From contig JABACB010000007.1 of NCBI GenBank assembly GCA_014237925.1, positions 1 through 55,998 on the forward strand: a DNA stretch of 55,998 nucleotides, in the 5' to 3' direction. The stretch's first letter is position 1, and the number at the start of each line of letters is the position of its first letter. Source of the DNA: Alphaproteobacteria bacterium. Lineage in GTDB: Bacteria; Pseudomonadota; Alphaproteobacteria; JABAAW01. A model generated the notes under the pieces. That model worked only from the letters and a program-made list of their open reading frames with translations, was not told where the DNA came from and searched no databases. Both the position numbers and the translations under genes were made by a program. Below, in pieces: positions 1 through 8,498 of this stretch.

Positions 1-27
1 ATGTTATAAAAACTCGAAGGTACACTG

Positions 28-42
28 TATAAAATTTTTATA
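28..42 (-). terminator. AT-only palindrome after the phage operon
   Basis: A perfect 7+1+7 inverted repeat (TATAAAA/TTTTATA) lies directly after the stop codon of the last structural gene on the minus strand. It contains only A and T, so it would be a weak stem. It may end the leftward transcript or simply be AT-rich spacer. The phage region may continue beyond the window start. Confidence 0.2.
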
Positions 43-43
43 A

Positions 44-844
44 TCAATACTTAATACAAGACAAGGCAACAAAATAAGGTTGCATGTTAGGATGCGGCGT
101 GTCGCTGCCCATAGCTTCTGTTTTGTTATCGATCGTGACATTTGAATATGAAAAACCTTTGTGAGGTGCTGCTTGTGTTTCGAAATATTTGCTTTGTCGT
201 GATACCAGTACTCCCGTGTATAAAGGAGCTTTTATAGAGAGCTGAACGTTGGGTAAATGATCTTTCTCGAGCACACTTGTCTCTCTGCCGAACATTGACC
301 CAAGATACCTTGTCGAGAGATTCGTTCCTTGTCCTGCGCCTACTTTCGTTCTGCCTCTGAGGTCTGGCAATTTCATGGAAACACCGTTATTCCACGCGCT
401 TGCCGCAGTTCTTCCTGCAGAGGCGCGGCGCTCGGCATCCGAGCCGAAGAGGTTGTTCAAAGGGTTATTACCTTCGGTTGCAAGAGCGAAAAGCAGCAAG
501 AAGAGCTCTCGGTGTGTAGCATTTTGATTGTTGATCGTTTGTCCGTTGGCCTCCAGCCACCCTTCAGGAGGTGTTCTGCGAAAGAAGTCGAGTAGAGTTC
601 CTGTGGGCACCGAAGACGCAGAGGGGTGGAGATCTTGCGGCAGCAGTCCGCCCTGAGTGAGTGTTACGATCTCTCCTTCGTTGCTTCCGACATTCTTGAA
701 CGCAGCACTGCCGAGGCTATCCAGAAGAGCGTTGAATTGTTGAACCAGCTTCAACAATTCCACTCTTGCTTGACGAGGATCGTCGTCTTCGCTGGAAAGG
801 TGGACAGAGGTTGCATGCTGGATAAGGGAAGCGCTGCTCGTCAT
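44..844 (-). CDS. Phage tail collar fibre protein
   Basis: 266 aa, last gene of the leftward structural operon. From about residue 80 it carries a tail collar domain: PTGTLLDFF, then PEGWLEANGQTI, the LPDLRGR motif near residue 160 followed by a Gly-rich GAGQGTN stretch, and the typical C-terminal PHPNMQPYFVALSCIKY end. Such proteins sit at the distal tail and contact the host surface. The N-terminal 80 residues are probably the part that binds the tail tip. The gene is intact and lies 36 bases after the J-like gene, where phages usually place their receptor-binding protein. Host receptor cannot be inferred. Confidence 0.85.
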   Translation of the reverse strand: MTSSASLIQHATSVHLSSEDDDPRQARVELLKLVQQFNALLDSLGSAAFKNVGSNEGEIVTLTQGGLLPQDLHPSASSVPTGTLLDFFRRTPPEGWLEANGQTINNQNATHRELFLLLFALATEGNNPLNNLFGSDAERRASAGRTAASAWNNGVSMKLPDLRGRTKVGAGQGTNLSTRYLGSMFGRETSVLEKDHLPNVQLSIKAPLYTGVLVSRQSKYFETQAAPHKGFSYSNVTIDNKTEAMGSDTPHPNMQPYFVALSCIKY

Positions 845-880
845 AATGTCTCCTACAAGGTGTGAGGGGGGCGTGAGGGG

Positions 881-3364
881 TTAAGATTGTTCGTCGATGA
901 CGAAGTCGGTCAGACGCACAGGGATGGTGGAATCCGCGTTGACAACGATCCGAAATTGCACAAATCGAGTCGAGATACTTTGTTCAGGGATACTTTGAAA
1001 GGTATCTTCGAGCGGTAGACTTTCGGTTTCTCGCCATGCAAGGGAAAACTGTCCTTGGGCAGAGATTTGGAAGACGGGTTGAAAATCTCGAACGGAACCC
1101 AAATCGATGATGTCCGTGGTATAGACCAGCGAATCGCTGACAGGGAGAATGTTCTCCCAAGTGTTGGATAATTGACTCCATGTTGCGGGAAGGTCTTCCC
1201 AGCCGCCTTGCGAGCGTGGGCGGTAGTGATTGAACTCGGATACGAATCCGCTGTTGCTGTCGTCGCCCTTCCATTCACGCGTCGCCTCGTCTCGGGGCAG
1301 GGCGTTTTGTGTTGTGCTAGCGACAACGATGCTCGTTCTCGCAGCGAGGAGCGAGGGTATGTTTTGTCGGTTGTAGGCTCTGAGCGCGAAGAGAAGTCTT
1401 CCTGTTGACGGAGCGGGAAAGACGAAGGAGTATCGTTGTCGTAGAGGTTGATTGTGGACTTTCTGCATCTCTTCCCAAGGAGCGTCGTTCGCTCCTTCCT
1501 TGTATCGCAGCTCCAGATATCCGAATAGGTAGAGCGAGCTGTCAATTTCCCAGGTCGCTTTGAGCGAACCGTTCTGTTCTTGGATTTGAAAATGACGCGG
1601 CGCGGTGGGAGGAAGGAATTGCCTTGTGTAGGAATAATTGCGGAGATATTGCCACGGACTCGCAATTCCGATGGAGTTCACCATACGAATTCTGAAGTCG
1701 TATTTTTTGTCTAACCTTGCTTGCGTTATGTCGTATTGTGTTGATTCGATCGGCAGGTTGATACCCGACCATTCTTGTTCGGAGCTTTCCTTCCACTGCA
1801 AGCTGATGTTTCGAATCAACCTTGACGGCAGCACCCAGCTTGCGACAAGCCTGCTGGGAAGCGCGCCTTCGTTGTTGATATTTTCTGTATCGACAAGGTT
1901 CTGAATTTTCAGTTGAAATCCGATGCGTTCAAAAAAGGGAGAAGGTAGAAGGTTCGTTGTATTGGGGATACGCACATCGTCTAATTGATACTCGTCGTAT
2001 ACTGTCGAGTCGTACTCTTGCAGTTCGAGATCGATTCCAAGATGTTCGTTGATTTTCCATGCCAACACCCTGCAGGGTTTGTTGATGTATCCTATTTGGG
2101 GTAGCGTTACGGTGACGACATCCCAGACTTCAATTCCGAGGGCTGCGAGCGTTGCCGGAAATTGTATTCTTGCGCCGGGTCGCACGATTTCGAGAGCGAG
2201 TCTTGCAAGCCTTTGTGCCTCTTTTGTTGATGTTGTGAAGTTAAGATTGAGATCGTAGAAAAGCTTCTTGCCGCCGTCGTCCTTGATGTATTGGGTGTTG
2301 GTGAGGGGTTGGAGATCTGTTTTCAGCCACTGTTGTTCTTGATCGAAGAAGTTTGCGCGCACGCTGTTGAAAAGCTGATTCCTTTCGAGTTTGGGCAAGC
2401 CCTTCGGATCGTCGCGCAGGTGCGAAGAATCGAGATGAAAAGAAGCTATTTGAGAACCAGCCGGAAATATCCTGTATTGTCCTTGCGTATAGACGAGAAC
2501 CCCGCCGCAGCTGCTGAGCAGTTGTTCTACGACTTCGATCGGAGGTTGGTCGAGCGTGACCACTCCGTTGCAGCTGTATCGCTTTTTTTCCTCGACGAGT
2601 TGCTCGCAGATGTTGGCGGCCTGTGCAAAGCTTTGCCAGTCGATTTCATGCGCGTCGCACTCCAGCCCGTAGGAACTTATCAGGTAGTCGAGAACGCACA
2701 GGGCGGGGTTGTCGCTGAATAGATAGGCTTGAGAATTGTCGAGCGGATGGATAACGCTTTCACCTTCGAGCACTTCGGCGATCCTCGGATCGTAGAGTTT
2801 TTTACCTCGAACGGTCGCACTTATGTCAGGCAGTCCCAAGTTCCACAGGTTTTCATCCCAGCGTAGCTTGACATGCGCATAAGCGATATTTTGTCCTCTG
2901 TGCGTTGCGTTCCACGCAGGCGCTGTTCTTGCAAGCTCGTTGTCGGCTTGTTGTCGTTCTCTGCCGCGATGCGCTGTGAATTGCACATGGTGTTGATACT
3001 TTTTGTGCGTGCTGCGTTCTTCGTCCAGCCACAGCTGTTCGATGGCATCGCATTCGTGGGCTGCAAAGGTTAGGACGAGGTGCAGGTTGCCTTCGCGTCC
3101 TGTGGAGTAAGCGAAGGTCAGGAGTCCTGACTTTCTGACTCTGCCGTAGACGATTTCGTGCGGTGCTTCGGTCGAGCGCAAGATGTGTTTGCGACCGACG
3201 GGATTGCTGCTTGGGGTGTAAGCGGTGGGTTGTCTGCGCGAGGAGGAGAGGGCAAGCGAGAGGACGGCGTTGATACCGCCGTAGGCGATGGCGGTTGCGA
3301 TTCCTGCGCCTCCTGCAACAGAGGTCGCGACGCTGATGGCGGCGGGAATAAGAGCTGCGGGCAT
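881..3364 (-). CDS. Phage tail tip attachment protein (lambda J / host-specificity type)
   Basis: About 827 aa. The first Met with a plausible position is at 3364, ten bases after the upstream peptidase gene. The product then begins MPAALIPAAISVATSVAGG, a hydrophobic start common in J-like proteins. The N-terminal half has the tip-attachment fold (EIVYGRVRKSG; later FNSVRANFFD and the DVVTVTLPQIGY barrel segment near residue 420). The C-terminal half has fibronectin-III-like strands (FLPPTAPRHFQIQEQ, then a YLELRYKEG strand). It is expected to form the central tail hub tip and to commit the particle to a host. It lacks the very large TIM-barrel insert of the gene-transfer-agent 'megatron'. 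Confidence 0.8.
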   Translation of the reverse strand: MPAALIPAAISVATSVAGGAGIATAIAYGGINAVLSLALSSSRRQPTAYTPSSNPVGRKHILRSTEAPHEIVYGRVRKSGLLTFAYSTGREGNLHLVLTFAAHECDAIEQLWLDEERSTHKKYQHHVQFTAHRGRERQQADNELARTAPAWNATHRGQNIAYAHVKLRWDENLWNLGLPDISATVRGKKLYDPRIAEVLEGESVIHPLDNSQAYLFSDNPALCVLDYLISSYGLECDAHEIDWQSFAQAANICEQLVEEKKRYSCNGVVTLDQPPIEVVEQLLSSCGGVLVYTQGQYRIFPAGSQIASFHLDSSHLRDDPKGLPKLERNQLFNSVRANFFDQEQQWLKTDLQPLTNTQYIKDDGGKKLFYDLNLNFTTSTKEAQRLARLALEIVRPGARIQFPATLAALGIEVWDVVTVTLPQIGYINKPCRVLAWKINEHLGIDLELQEYDSTVYDEYQLDDVRIPNTTNLLPSPFFERIGFQLKIQNLVDTENINNEGALPSRLVASWVLPSRLIRNISLQWKESSEQEWSGINLPIESTQYDITQARLDKKYDFRIRMVNSIGIASPWQYLRNYSYTRQFLPPTAPRHFQIQEQNGSLKATWEIDSSLYLFGYLELRYKEGANDAPWEEMQKVHNQPLRQRYSFVFPAPSTGRLLFALRAYNRQNIPSLLAARTSIVVASTTQNALPRDEATREWKGDDSNSGFVSEFNHYRPRSQGGWEDLPATWSQLSNTWENILPVSDSLVYTTDIIDLGSVRDFQPVFQISAQGQFSLAWRETESLPLEDTFQSIPEQSISTRFVQFRIVVNADSTIPVRLTDFVIDEQS

Positions 3365-3374
3365 AAGAGTTAGG

Positions 3375-3851
3375 TTATGCGATGCGCCATGCTTTGACGA
3401 TGGTGAGATGTTTTTTGTCGATCCTTGCAATGCCGTTCGGAATCCGCGGCAGCACGAATCCTGACGCACAGAGATCGAGGGTAGCGAGTGCCACCCAGTC
3501 CGTCTTCTTGTTGTGAGGAGAAAAAAACCTTTGCGTTTGTTTTGTCGCAGAGGATATAGAAACGACAGCGAGGTCTCCGCTCTGTAGGGACGCGTAGTTT
3601 TGTACGGTATCGAAACGGCGGAGCGCTTGTTCTACCTTATCGAGCAAGGGTTGTTTTTCGAGCAACCGTTGTGCGCTTGCATAGGAGTTGTACGGCAGGG
3701 GATAGGGAGAAGATTGCAAGGGTTTTCCTGTGACGGCTTCGACGGTTTCGAGCGCGAGCGTGAGACAATCGTGTTTTCCCCACTGAAAGGGGGTGTCGTG
3801 TTTTTTGCGCCATAAGTTGTGGAGTCTGGCGTAGCAATGAGGATGGCGCAT
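3375..3851 (-). CDS. NlpC/P60-like tail peptidase (DUF6950-like)
   Basis: 158 aa. The segment FQWGKHDCLTLALETVEAVTG supplies the expected catalytic Cys of NlpC/P60-type peptidases (Cys about residue 29). LQSGDLAVV matches the later strand of this fold. Tail-associated versions open the peptidoglycan during DNA delivery. The order hub, this gene, tip protein is the usual one in siphophage tails and in gene transfer agents. The gene is separated by one base from the hub gene and ten from the tip gene, so all three are probably translationally coupled. A usual catalytic His is not obvious to me. Confidence 0.65.
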   Translation of the reverse strand: MRHPHCYARLHNLWRKKHDTPFQWGKHDCLTLALETVEAVTGKPLQSSPYPLPYNSYASAQRLLEKQPLLDKVEQALRRFDTVQNYASLQSGDLAVVSISSATKQTQRFFSPHNKKTDWVALATLDLCASGFVLPRIPNGIARIDKKHLTIVKAWRIA

Positions 3852-3852
3852 G

Positions 3853-4422
3853 TCAGCTTCCCCAAGTGATGGGTCTTTCGGAGATGGTGTTGATGTATTC
3901 GAAGAAGTTGTCTTCGGGGAAGATATGTTGTTGGTCGCTGTGGGTATATCTGCGCAGTTTGTTTCTCTCCCAGTCTGCCAGCGGATTCTTCACGGTGAGG
4001 GTTATCGAGGGATTGTTTCCTACCTGCCAAAGCATGTTGTCGATTCTTCCGGCGAAAAGGAGGATGGGTGTTCCGATAAGGTTGCTGTTGTCGTCGAGAA
4101 GAGCGAGGTGGATATTGGCGCGTCGTCCTTGGACATGTTCTTGTTGTGCGACAGCGATGAGGTCGGAGTTGATCCCGCAAAGCGACACAGCAACAGAGTA
4201 AGCTTGCAGCTCTGCTCCTTCCTCGACGCTTGAAACGGCGCCTAATGCTCCTACGCTGAGGAAGGTTTGGGTTTCGCGCTCGCTTACAACCAAGATATTT
4301 TTCGCCGCGGTGGTGAGGCGCAAGGTTTCTCGGTCGAGTTGTGCTTCGAAGAGATGTGCGACATGCTGCACTTCTTTCTCGCCCGCCGCGTCTTGCGTCT
4401 GGGAATGGAGGGGGCGTGGCAT
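3853..4422 (-). CDS. Phage tail hub protein (DUF2163-like)
   Basis: 189 aa. It has features of baseplate/hub proteins that precede tail peptidases: LFEAQLDRETLRLTTAAKNI at the start, FLSVGALGAVSSVEEGAEL, a middle segment LLFAGRIDNMLWQVG, and a C-terminal RRYTHSDQQHIFPEDNFFEY ending in TWG. It is predicted to form the ring joining the tail tube to the tip. It is shorter than many hub proteins, so only the N-terminal domain may be represented. It sits between the distal tail gene (4 bases) and the peptidase gene (1 base). The assignment rests on motif pattern and gene order. Confidence 0.6.
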   Translation of the reverse strand: MPRPLHSQTQDAAGEKEVQHVAHLFEAQLDRETLRLTTAAKNILVVSERETQTFLSVGALGAVSSVEEGAELQAYSVAVSLCGINSDLIAVAQQEHVQGRRANIHLALLDDNSNLIGTPILLFAGRIDNMLWQVGNNPSITLTVKNPLADWERNKLRRYTHSDQQHIFPEDNFFEYINTISERPITWGS

Positions 4423-4426
4423 CTTT

Positions 4427-5104
4427 CTAGAGAACTTCGACGAGTTGTAGGGTTATGGCGTCGACGATATTTCCCGGCAGCCATTGCAGTCTTGCCTGCT
4501 GGTCGTTGAGCAATCGCATGCAGGCTTGGGGGTTGCGCAGTTCGATCTCGGAGTCGTTTGTCGGCGCAAACCTTAGCGAGGGCGCGATACGGATCGTTGC
4601 GAATTGCGCGCCTTGAGCGGAGAGAGCGGGAGGTGTCGTTACGATATGGAACGAGCATTCTCCCAGAGCGGAGAAAAGCGAGAAGCTGTCGCCTTGTCGG
4701 ATACGGTGGTCGGTGAGGTTGTCGACAAGGTTGAGCGTGAGCTTGGAGCTTGCAACAAGGTTTGCATCGATGCCATGGGTTGCGTCTTGTTGCGGGTCGG
4801 CGACTTGTGGCGTCGAGCCGTTGCCCCAGCTTGCGGCTCGGTTGTGCGCGGGGGAGTAGCGAAAGCGTTTTTGTGCGCCTTGCATCTGTGCGCAAAAGGC
4901 CAAGAGCGTGCGAGCTTCCTCGCCCTTGAGGTAGGGGAAGGTGATGTCGGCTCGCCATCTGGCGGCGTTCAGGGCTAGTCGCTGTTCTTGCCCTGAGAGG
5001 GGGGATTGGAAGATTTGCGTCTTGTGTTCCAGCCACCAGCGTTCGCTCGACGGAGCGGGCAGAGCGGCAGGAAAGAGCGGCACGGAGGGCGTGGATGTTG
5101 TCAT
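4427..5104 (-). CDS. Distal tail protein-like (Dit-like)
   Basis: 225 aa from the ATG at 5104, which directly follows the tape-measure stop; an ATG 27 bases upstream would overlap that gene. The N-terminal part contains WWLEHKTQIFQSPLSGQEQR then ARWRADITFPYLKGEEARTL, a pattern of distal tail proteins whose first domain forms a hexameric ring under the tube. RFRYSPAHN and a long beta-rich second half follow. Gene order (tape measure, this gene, hub, peptidase, tip) supports the call. Family membership was not verified by a search. Confidence 0.55.
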   Translation of the reverse strand: MTTSTPSVPLFPAALPAPSSERWWLEHKTQIFQSPLSGQEQRLALNAARWRADITFPYLKGEEARTLLAFCAQMQGAQKRFRYSPAHNRAASWGNGSTPQVADPQQDATHGIDANLVASSKLTLNLVDNLTDHRIRQGDSFSLFSALGECSFHIVTTPPALSAQGAQFATIRIAPSLRFAPTNDSEIELRNPQACMRLLNDQQARLQWLPGNIVDAITLQLVEVL

Positions 5105-5105
5105 G

Positions 5106-5786
5106 CTATCGTCTTCCGATTCGTTTGGCAAATGTTCCGCCTCTTGCTGCCTGTTGTTCGATGGCAGCGAGCGCGCCTTCTCTGACGGCGCGCGAGAGTG
5201 CGGCGGCTTGTTCTTGGAGCATCGTGCTGTCGTTGTTTCCTTTCGTCTCGATCGAAACTTGGATGGCTACGGCGTTGTTGCGATGCCTTGGATCGTCTTG
5301 AGTGATGATTTCCTCGCCTCTTTTGGCGATGAGGGGTATGTCGTCGGGTCTGAGTCCTGCGATGCCTCCGTTGTGGAAGAAGGGGAGCGATTCTCTACGG
5401 GCGCTTCCTGCGATGCCTCCGCTGTGTGCCACTTGGAACAGATTTTTCAGGGGCGAGGTGATCGAGGCGCGCAGCGTCGTCTTGAGCAGATCGGATAGGA
5501 AGCTTCTGCCGAACTCTGCAACCGATTTCCCTGCGCTACGGCTACCCGTTGCGAGGGAGAAGAGAGAGCGTTCCAACGAGCCTATTCCTGCGTTGACAAT
5601 TTTCTGCGCCTCGCTTTGCTTGAGCAGCGCGCGATGGCTCTTTTGGCTTTCGCGCGTTGCTTCGGAGAGGGGTTGTTGGAGCTGTTTGAGCGCTTGAGCG
5701 GTTTCTTGCGTGCTTTCTTGTAGCTGCTGGGTTGTCGAAGCGAGCTCTGATGCGAGTTTTTGGGGGTTGTAGCGAAAGTTAGGCAT
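5106..5786 (-). CDS. Short phage tail tape-measure protein
   Basis: 226 aa. An Ala/Gln/Glu-rich helical N-terminal half (residues about 8-70) is followed by the C-terminal block typical of lambda-type tape measures: GIGSLERSLFSLATG, SLKNLFQ-like hydrophobics, and the repeated GGIAG plus LRPDDIPLIAKRGEEIIT motif. It lies directly after the G/GT chaperone pair, as tape measures do. The usual siphophage protein is 700-1500 aa; this one is close in size to the tape measure of the Rhodobacter gene transfer agent. A short tail is therefore expected. No deletion scar or frameshift is visible. Confidence 0.75.
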   Translation of the reverse strand: MPNFRYNPQKLASELASTTQQLQESTQETAQALKQLQQPLSEATRESQKSHRALLKQSEAQKIVNAGIGSLERSLFSLATGSRSAGKSVAEFGRSFLSDLLKTTLRASITSPLKNLFQVAHSGGIAGSARRESLPFFHNGGIAGLRPDDIPLIAKRGEEIITQDDPRHRNNAVAIQVSIETKGNNDSTMLQEQAAALSRAVREGALAAIEQQAARGGTFAKRIGRR

Positions 5787-5790
5787 GGCG

Positions 5791-6147
5791 TTATCCTTCG
5801 AGCCTTTTGGGTTGAACTTGTTTTCTTCCGAAGATGTCGAGCGCGACCTGCTCCATGCGTCTTATTTGCTCGAACAAGGCAGGCGAGAGGGCGATGCCTG
5901 CAAGTCGCGCGGTGGGGGTGATGGCGCTGTAGTCGATGCCTGTTGGCTTGTCGGCAAAGATTCGCCACTGCGTTGCGAGCAGCAGGAAGAGGTTGAGCGC
6001 TTGCCAGTTTTGTTTTGCGATGGGCATGGGTTTTGTGTCGGTGGTGGCAAAGAGGTTGTTTTTCCAGGCGTTGATTTGTTTTTTTGAAGCGCCGAGCTGC
6101 TGTAGGGATTGTTCGAGTTCTGAGGTTGAGGAAGGCGGCGAGAGCAT
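5791..6147 (-). CDS. Tail assembly chaperone, T part of G-T (DUF1799-like)
   Basis: The frame is open from well upstream, overlaps the end of the G-like gene in the -1 frame, and ends at 5791. Counting from the first in-frame ATG after the overlap it is 118 aa. The more likely product is a fusion: ribosomes slip on the heptamer at 6168-6174, and the G protein then continues as KLTQAVRRMLSPPSS and onward. The sequence WRIFADKPTGIDYSAI with a following ALFEQIRRMEQVALDIF matches DUF1799-type T domains. In lambda the minority G-T fusion loads tail tube protein around the tape measure. It lies five bases before the tape-measure gene. Confidence 0.7.
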   Translation of the reverse strand: MLSPPSSTSELEQSLQQLGASKKQINAWKNNLFATTDTKPMPIAKQNWQALNLFLLLATQWRIFADKPTGIDYSAITPTARLAGIALSPALFEQIRRMEQVALDIFGRKQVQPKRLEG

Positions 6148-6164
6148 GCGTCTCACCGCCTGGG

Positions 6165-6485
6165 TCAGTTTTTTTCCAGACTTCCCTTGATGCCTTCGAC
6201 ATAGGCTCTTGTGAGCGCTCGTTTGACGAAGGGGAGGTCGAGCAGGCTTTGCAAGTTTTGTTGCGAGTAGGGATAGGGTTTCCCTTGTGCGTTTTGTATG
6301 TCTTGCCATCCTACGATGGCGACTTGCATGAGCGCGCGGTCGGGGTCGTTGTCGTCGGCGAGCTGTTGAGCGAAGCAGTCTTCGTCGAGCAGGCGAAAGG
6401 AGCAGACGAAGTTTTGCTCTTCGCCCGACGGCAGAACGACGGCGATATCGCGTTGGAAAGAGAAGGTTTCGTCGAGTCGGAACAT
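6165..6485 (-). CDS. Tail assembly chaperone G-like
   Basis: 106 aa. It starts MFRLDETFSFQRDIAVVLPSG and runs RLLDEDCFAQQLAD and VGWQDIQNAQG, the layout of G-type tail chaperones, with an N-terminal beta part and then helices. It ends GSLEKN at a TGA within the slippery site. It should act in the cytoplasm during tail assembly and not remain in the virion. Position between the tube protein and tape measure is diagnostic. The last codons GAA AAA AAC form the slip site for the -1 fusion with the next frame. Confidence 0.7.
   Translation of the reverse strand: MFRLDETFSFQRDIAVVLPSGEEQNFVCSFRLLDEDCFAQQLADDNDPDRALMQVAIVGWQDIQNAQGKPYPYSQQNLQSLLDLPFVKRALTRAYVEGIKGSLEKN
6168..6174 (-). promoter_or_regulatory. 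Canonical -1 ribosomal frameshift heptamer A-AAA-AAC
   Basis: On the minus strand the G-like gene ends CTG GAA AAA AAC TGA. The bases A AAA AAC fit X-XXY-YYZ in the zero frame, and a shift of -1 enters the T frame, which is open across the site. The stop codon sits directly after the heptamer. Confidence 0.7.
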
Positions 6486-6524
6486 GATTTTTCTCGTCGT
6501 TGTCAGTGCGTTGTCAGTGCGTTG

Positions 6525-7466
6525 TTAGTTCAGGGTTAGGGAGAACTCGTCGTCGCCTGCATCGGGCAGGCAGACGAGCGGCAGGTTGAGGTATTGCAGT
6601 CCGTCGCTCTCGCGGTATTGGGGGGGCTGGGGTTGCACTTTGGGGCATCGGAAGTGCATGCGTTTTCCCGGCTCTGTTCCGAGCGTGAATTGCAGAGGTA
6701 TTTTTTGTCCTTGCTCGGCGGTGGCGAAGAGGTTGCGTTGTGCCGTGCCTGGATCGCGGATGACGAGGGTGGCGTCGGGTTCTCGAGCGACGATGTCGAT
6801 GCTCTCTTCGTTGAGACGCGGAGAGAAGGGAAAGCTGTTGTTGAGGTTGAACTGGAATCGCTCGACGCCGAGCGAGAGCCGTTCGTTCTGCTCGCCGAGC
6901 GTGAAGGAGGGAAGGGAGGAGGAGGAAGGCAGAGCGGGGAGGGCGAAGCTGTCCGTGTCGCCTTGGGGAAAGGGGTAGTTTTGCGGTGTTGTGTATCGTC
7001 CTCGGAATTGGAAGAGCAGCAGGGGAAATTCTTGCGCTTCGAGTCGGATGGAGAAGGTGCCTCGGCAAGCGGTGAGAACATGTCTGGTCTCGTGCATGTA
7101 GATGTGTAGCGAGAGGGTTTGCGTCGTCGCAGAGGAGGGTTTGTAGACGAGAGTGTTGTTGTCGCTGCTCGCGCTGCAGCCGCAGGCTTTGAGCAGGGGA
7201 TCCCAAGCAGGCGTTTGTTGCGCTGTGGCTGCGGGCGCGCATTCGACGGCGAAGGAGAGTTCTGCGTGCGGCGTTGCGACATGTCGTTCGGGGCTTGCAA
7301 AATAGGCGAGGTTTTGTGTGCGCCGCGCTTGCTCTGCGAGCAGGGGAGCGAGCGAGAGATCGGCTACGAGAATGGCGTTCTCGGCGGCGGTGGGTTGTGC
7401 GTCTGTGCCGAGCGTCGTCTCGATCTTGGCGAGCAGCGCGCGGCGTTGGGCAAGGAGGAGGGTCAT
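6525..7466 (-). CDS. Phage major tail tube protein
   Basis: 313 aa. It opens with MTLLLAQRRALLAKIETTLGTDAQPTAAENAILV, a start pattern common to siphophage tube proteins that begin by describing the reference level (here ILVADLSLAPLL). TPHAELSFAVECAP and DPLLKACG follow. The rest is beta-rich and could hold two tube-like or one tube and one Ig-like domain. Expected to stack in rings around the tape measure. It sits between the gp37-like terminator and the chaperone genes, as in Mu-like siphophages of the B3 type. There is no contractile sheath gene next to it, so the tail should be non-contractile. Confidence 0.65.
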   Translation of the reverse strand: MTLLLAQRRALLAKIETTLGTDAQPTAAENAILVADLSLAPLLAEQARRTQNLAYFASPERHVATPHAELSFAVECAPAATAQQTPAWDPLLKACGCSASSDNNTLVYKPSSATTQTLSLHIYMHETRHVLTACRGTFSIRLEAQEFPLLLFQFRGRYTTPQNYPFPQGDTDSFALPALPSSSSLPSFTLGEQNERLSLGVERFQFNLNNSFPFSPRLNEESIDIVAREPDATLVIRDPGTAQRNLFATAEQGQKIPLQFTLGTEPGKRMHFRCPKVQPQPPQYRESDGLQYLNLPLVCLPDAGDDEFSLTLN

Positions 7467-7476
7467 AAGGGAAGAC

Positions 7477-7941
7477 TCAGGAGGTTGGAGAGTTCGTGGT
7501 GATGTGCTTGCATTCTATGGTCTCCACCCACAGCCTTTTTCCGTCTTGCACAGAAGGCGGTGTTGCAACGGGAGCTCCTGCCAGCAGTCGGCAAGGAAAG
7601 AATTGTTGATTTTTTTGTGCGGGCGGCGTCCATCCTTGTAACATTGCGCGGATGCTGTTTTTGAGGTTGTCGATGTTTTCGATCCCGCTGTTGGAGGGAC
7701 GCGGGGCTTTGGAGACGACGAGGAGAATGTTGATGTTGCTGGTGACGATCTGTTGATCGCCGTTGAGAAGTCGCGGGGGCTCTGCGCGTTCTGCAGCGTT
7801 GAAGAGGAAGACGTTGTTTTCGGCGAGGGTTGCGGGCAAGTCTCGTAAGTCTCGGATAGAGTCGATCCAACGCGGCTTTTGGAAGGTCGCGGGCGACGCG
7901 CTTGCGACTCTGTCGGCGAGGGCTTGGGCGAAGGAGGGCAT
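7477..7941 (-). CDS. Phage gp37-like tail terminator/completion protein (DUF1834-like)
   Basis: 154 aa. MPSFAQALADRVASA is followed by DLRDLPATLAENNVFLFNAAERAEPPRLLNGDQQIVTSNINILLVV, a beta-alpha layout seen in head-tail connector or tail terminator proteins, and by the phrase NLKNSIRAMLQGWTPP. It begins three bases after the gp36-like gene, the position of gp37 in Mu-type structural operons. It probably closes the tail end that joins the head. The family name is inferred from position and pattern. Confidence 0.5.
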   Translation of the reverse strand: MPSFAQALADRVASASPATFQKPRWIDSIRDLRDLPATLAENNVFLFNAAERAEPPRLLNGDQQIVTSNINILLVVSKAPRPSNSGIENIDNLKNSIRAMLQGWTPPAQKNQQFFPCRLLAGAPVATPPSVQDGKRLWVETIECKHITTNSPTS

Positions 7942-7944
7942 GGG

Positions 7945-8322
7945 TCAGGCGAAGCGCGGCGGATTTGGCGAGGCGGCTTTCTCCGCCTGCAAGACGATCC
8001 TGCCGTCGCGCAGGTCGCGCAAGAATCGCAAGGCTTCTCGGTAAGCGCCTTCGACGCGCTCGCGTGTGTCGGCGGCGTGATAGTCGTAGCGCACGACGGC
8101 GGCGGCGATGCGCTTTATCAGCGCGGGGACGGGACTCTGCAGCGGCACGCTGTAGCGCGTCGCGATGTGAGCGTCGATGAGCGCGCTCGCGTTGTCGATG
8201 AGGGATACGACGGCGCTGGCGTCCAAGGCGTTTGTGTTGTCGACGCCGAAGGCTGCGAAAACTTCTTCTTCTCCGAAGAGTTGCAGGAGCTCTGATGTTG
8301 AGAGGTACGGTGTGGGTGCCAT
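7945..8322 (-). CDS. Phage gp36-like head-tail connector (DUF1320)
   Basis: 125 aa, matching the usual length of the Mu gp36 family. Motifs: YLSTSELLQLFGEEEV at the N terminus, then ASAVVSLIDNASALIDAHIATRYSVPL, and RIAAAVVRYDYHAADTRERVEGAYREALRFLRDLRDGRI. These are the helical hallmarks of DUF1320 connector proteins, expected at the portal exit. It follows the capsid gene after a 176-base spacer containing an 11-bp repeat, and is tightly coupled to the gp37-like gene. Confidence 0.8.
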   Translation of the reverse strand: MAPTPYLSTSELLQLFGEEEVFAAFGVDNTNALDASAVVSLIDNASALIDAHIATRYSVPLQSPVPALIKRIAAAVVRYDYHAADTRERVEGAYREALRFLRDLRDGRIVLQAEKAASPNPPRFA

Positions 8323-8348
8323 GCTAGTCGGGGGGTTGTGTGTTTTGT

Positions 8349-8390
8349 CGTATCCTTCTCGTATCCTTCTCGTATCCTTCTTGTATCCTT
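8349..8390. repeat. 11-bp tandem repeat, about 4 copies
   Basis: CGTATCCTTCT is repeated four times, the last copy degenerate, in the spacer between the capsid gene and the gp36-like gene. Confidence 0.85.
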
Positions 8391-8498
8391 GGGGGGAGGC
8401 GCGTTTCGGAGGCGGTAGAGAAGCCCGCGCGCCTCCCCCTGAGGTTCTTTTGTCGAGAAGTTGTGACGAGGAGTTTTGTCGAGGAGTTTTGTTAGAGC

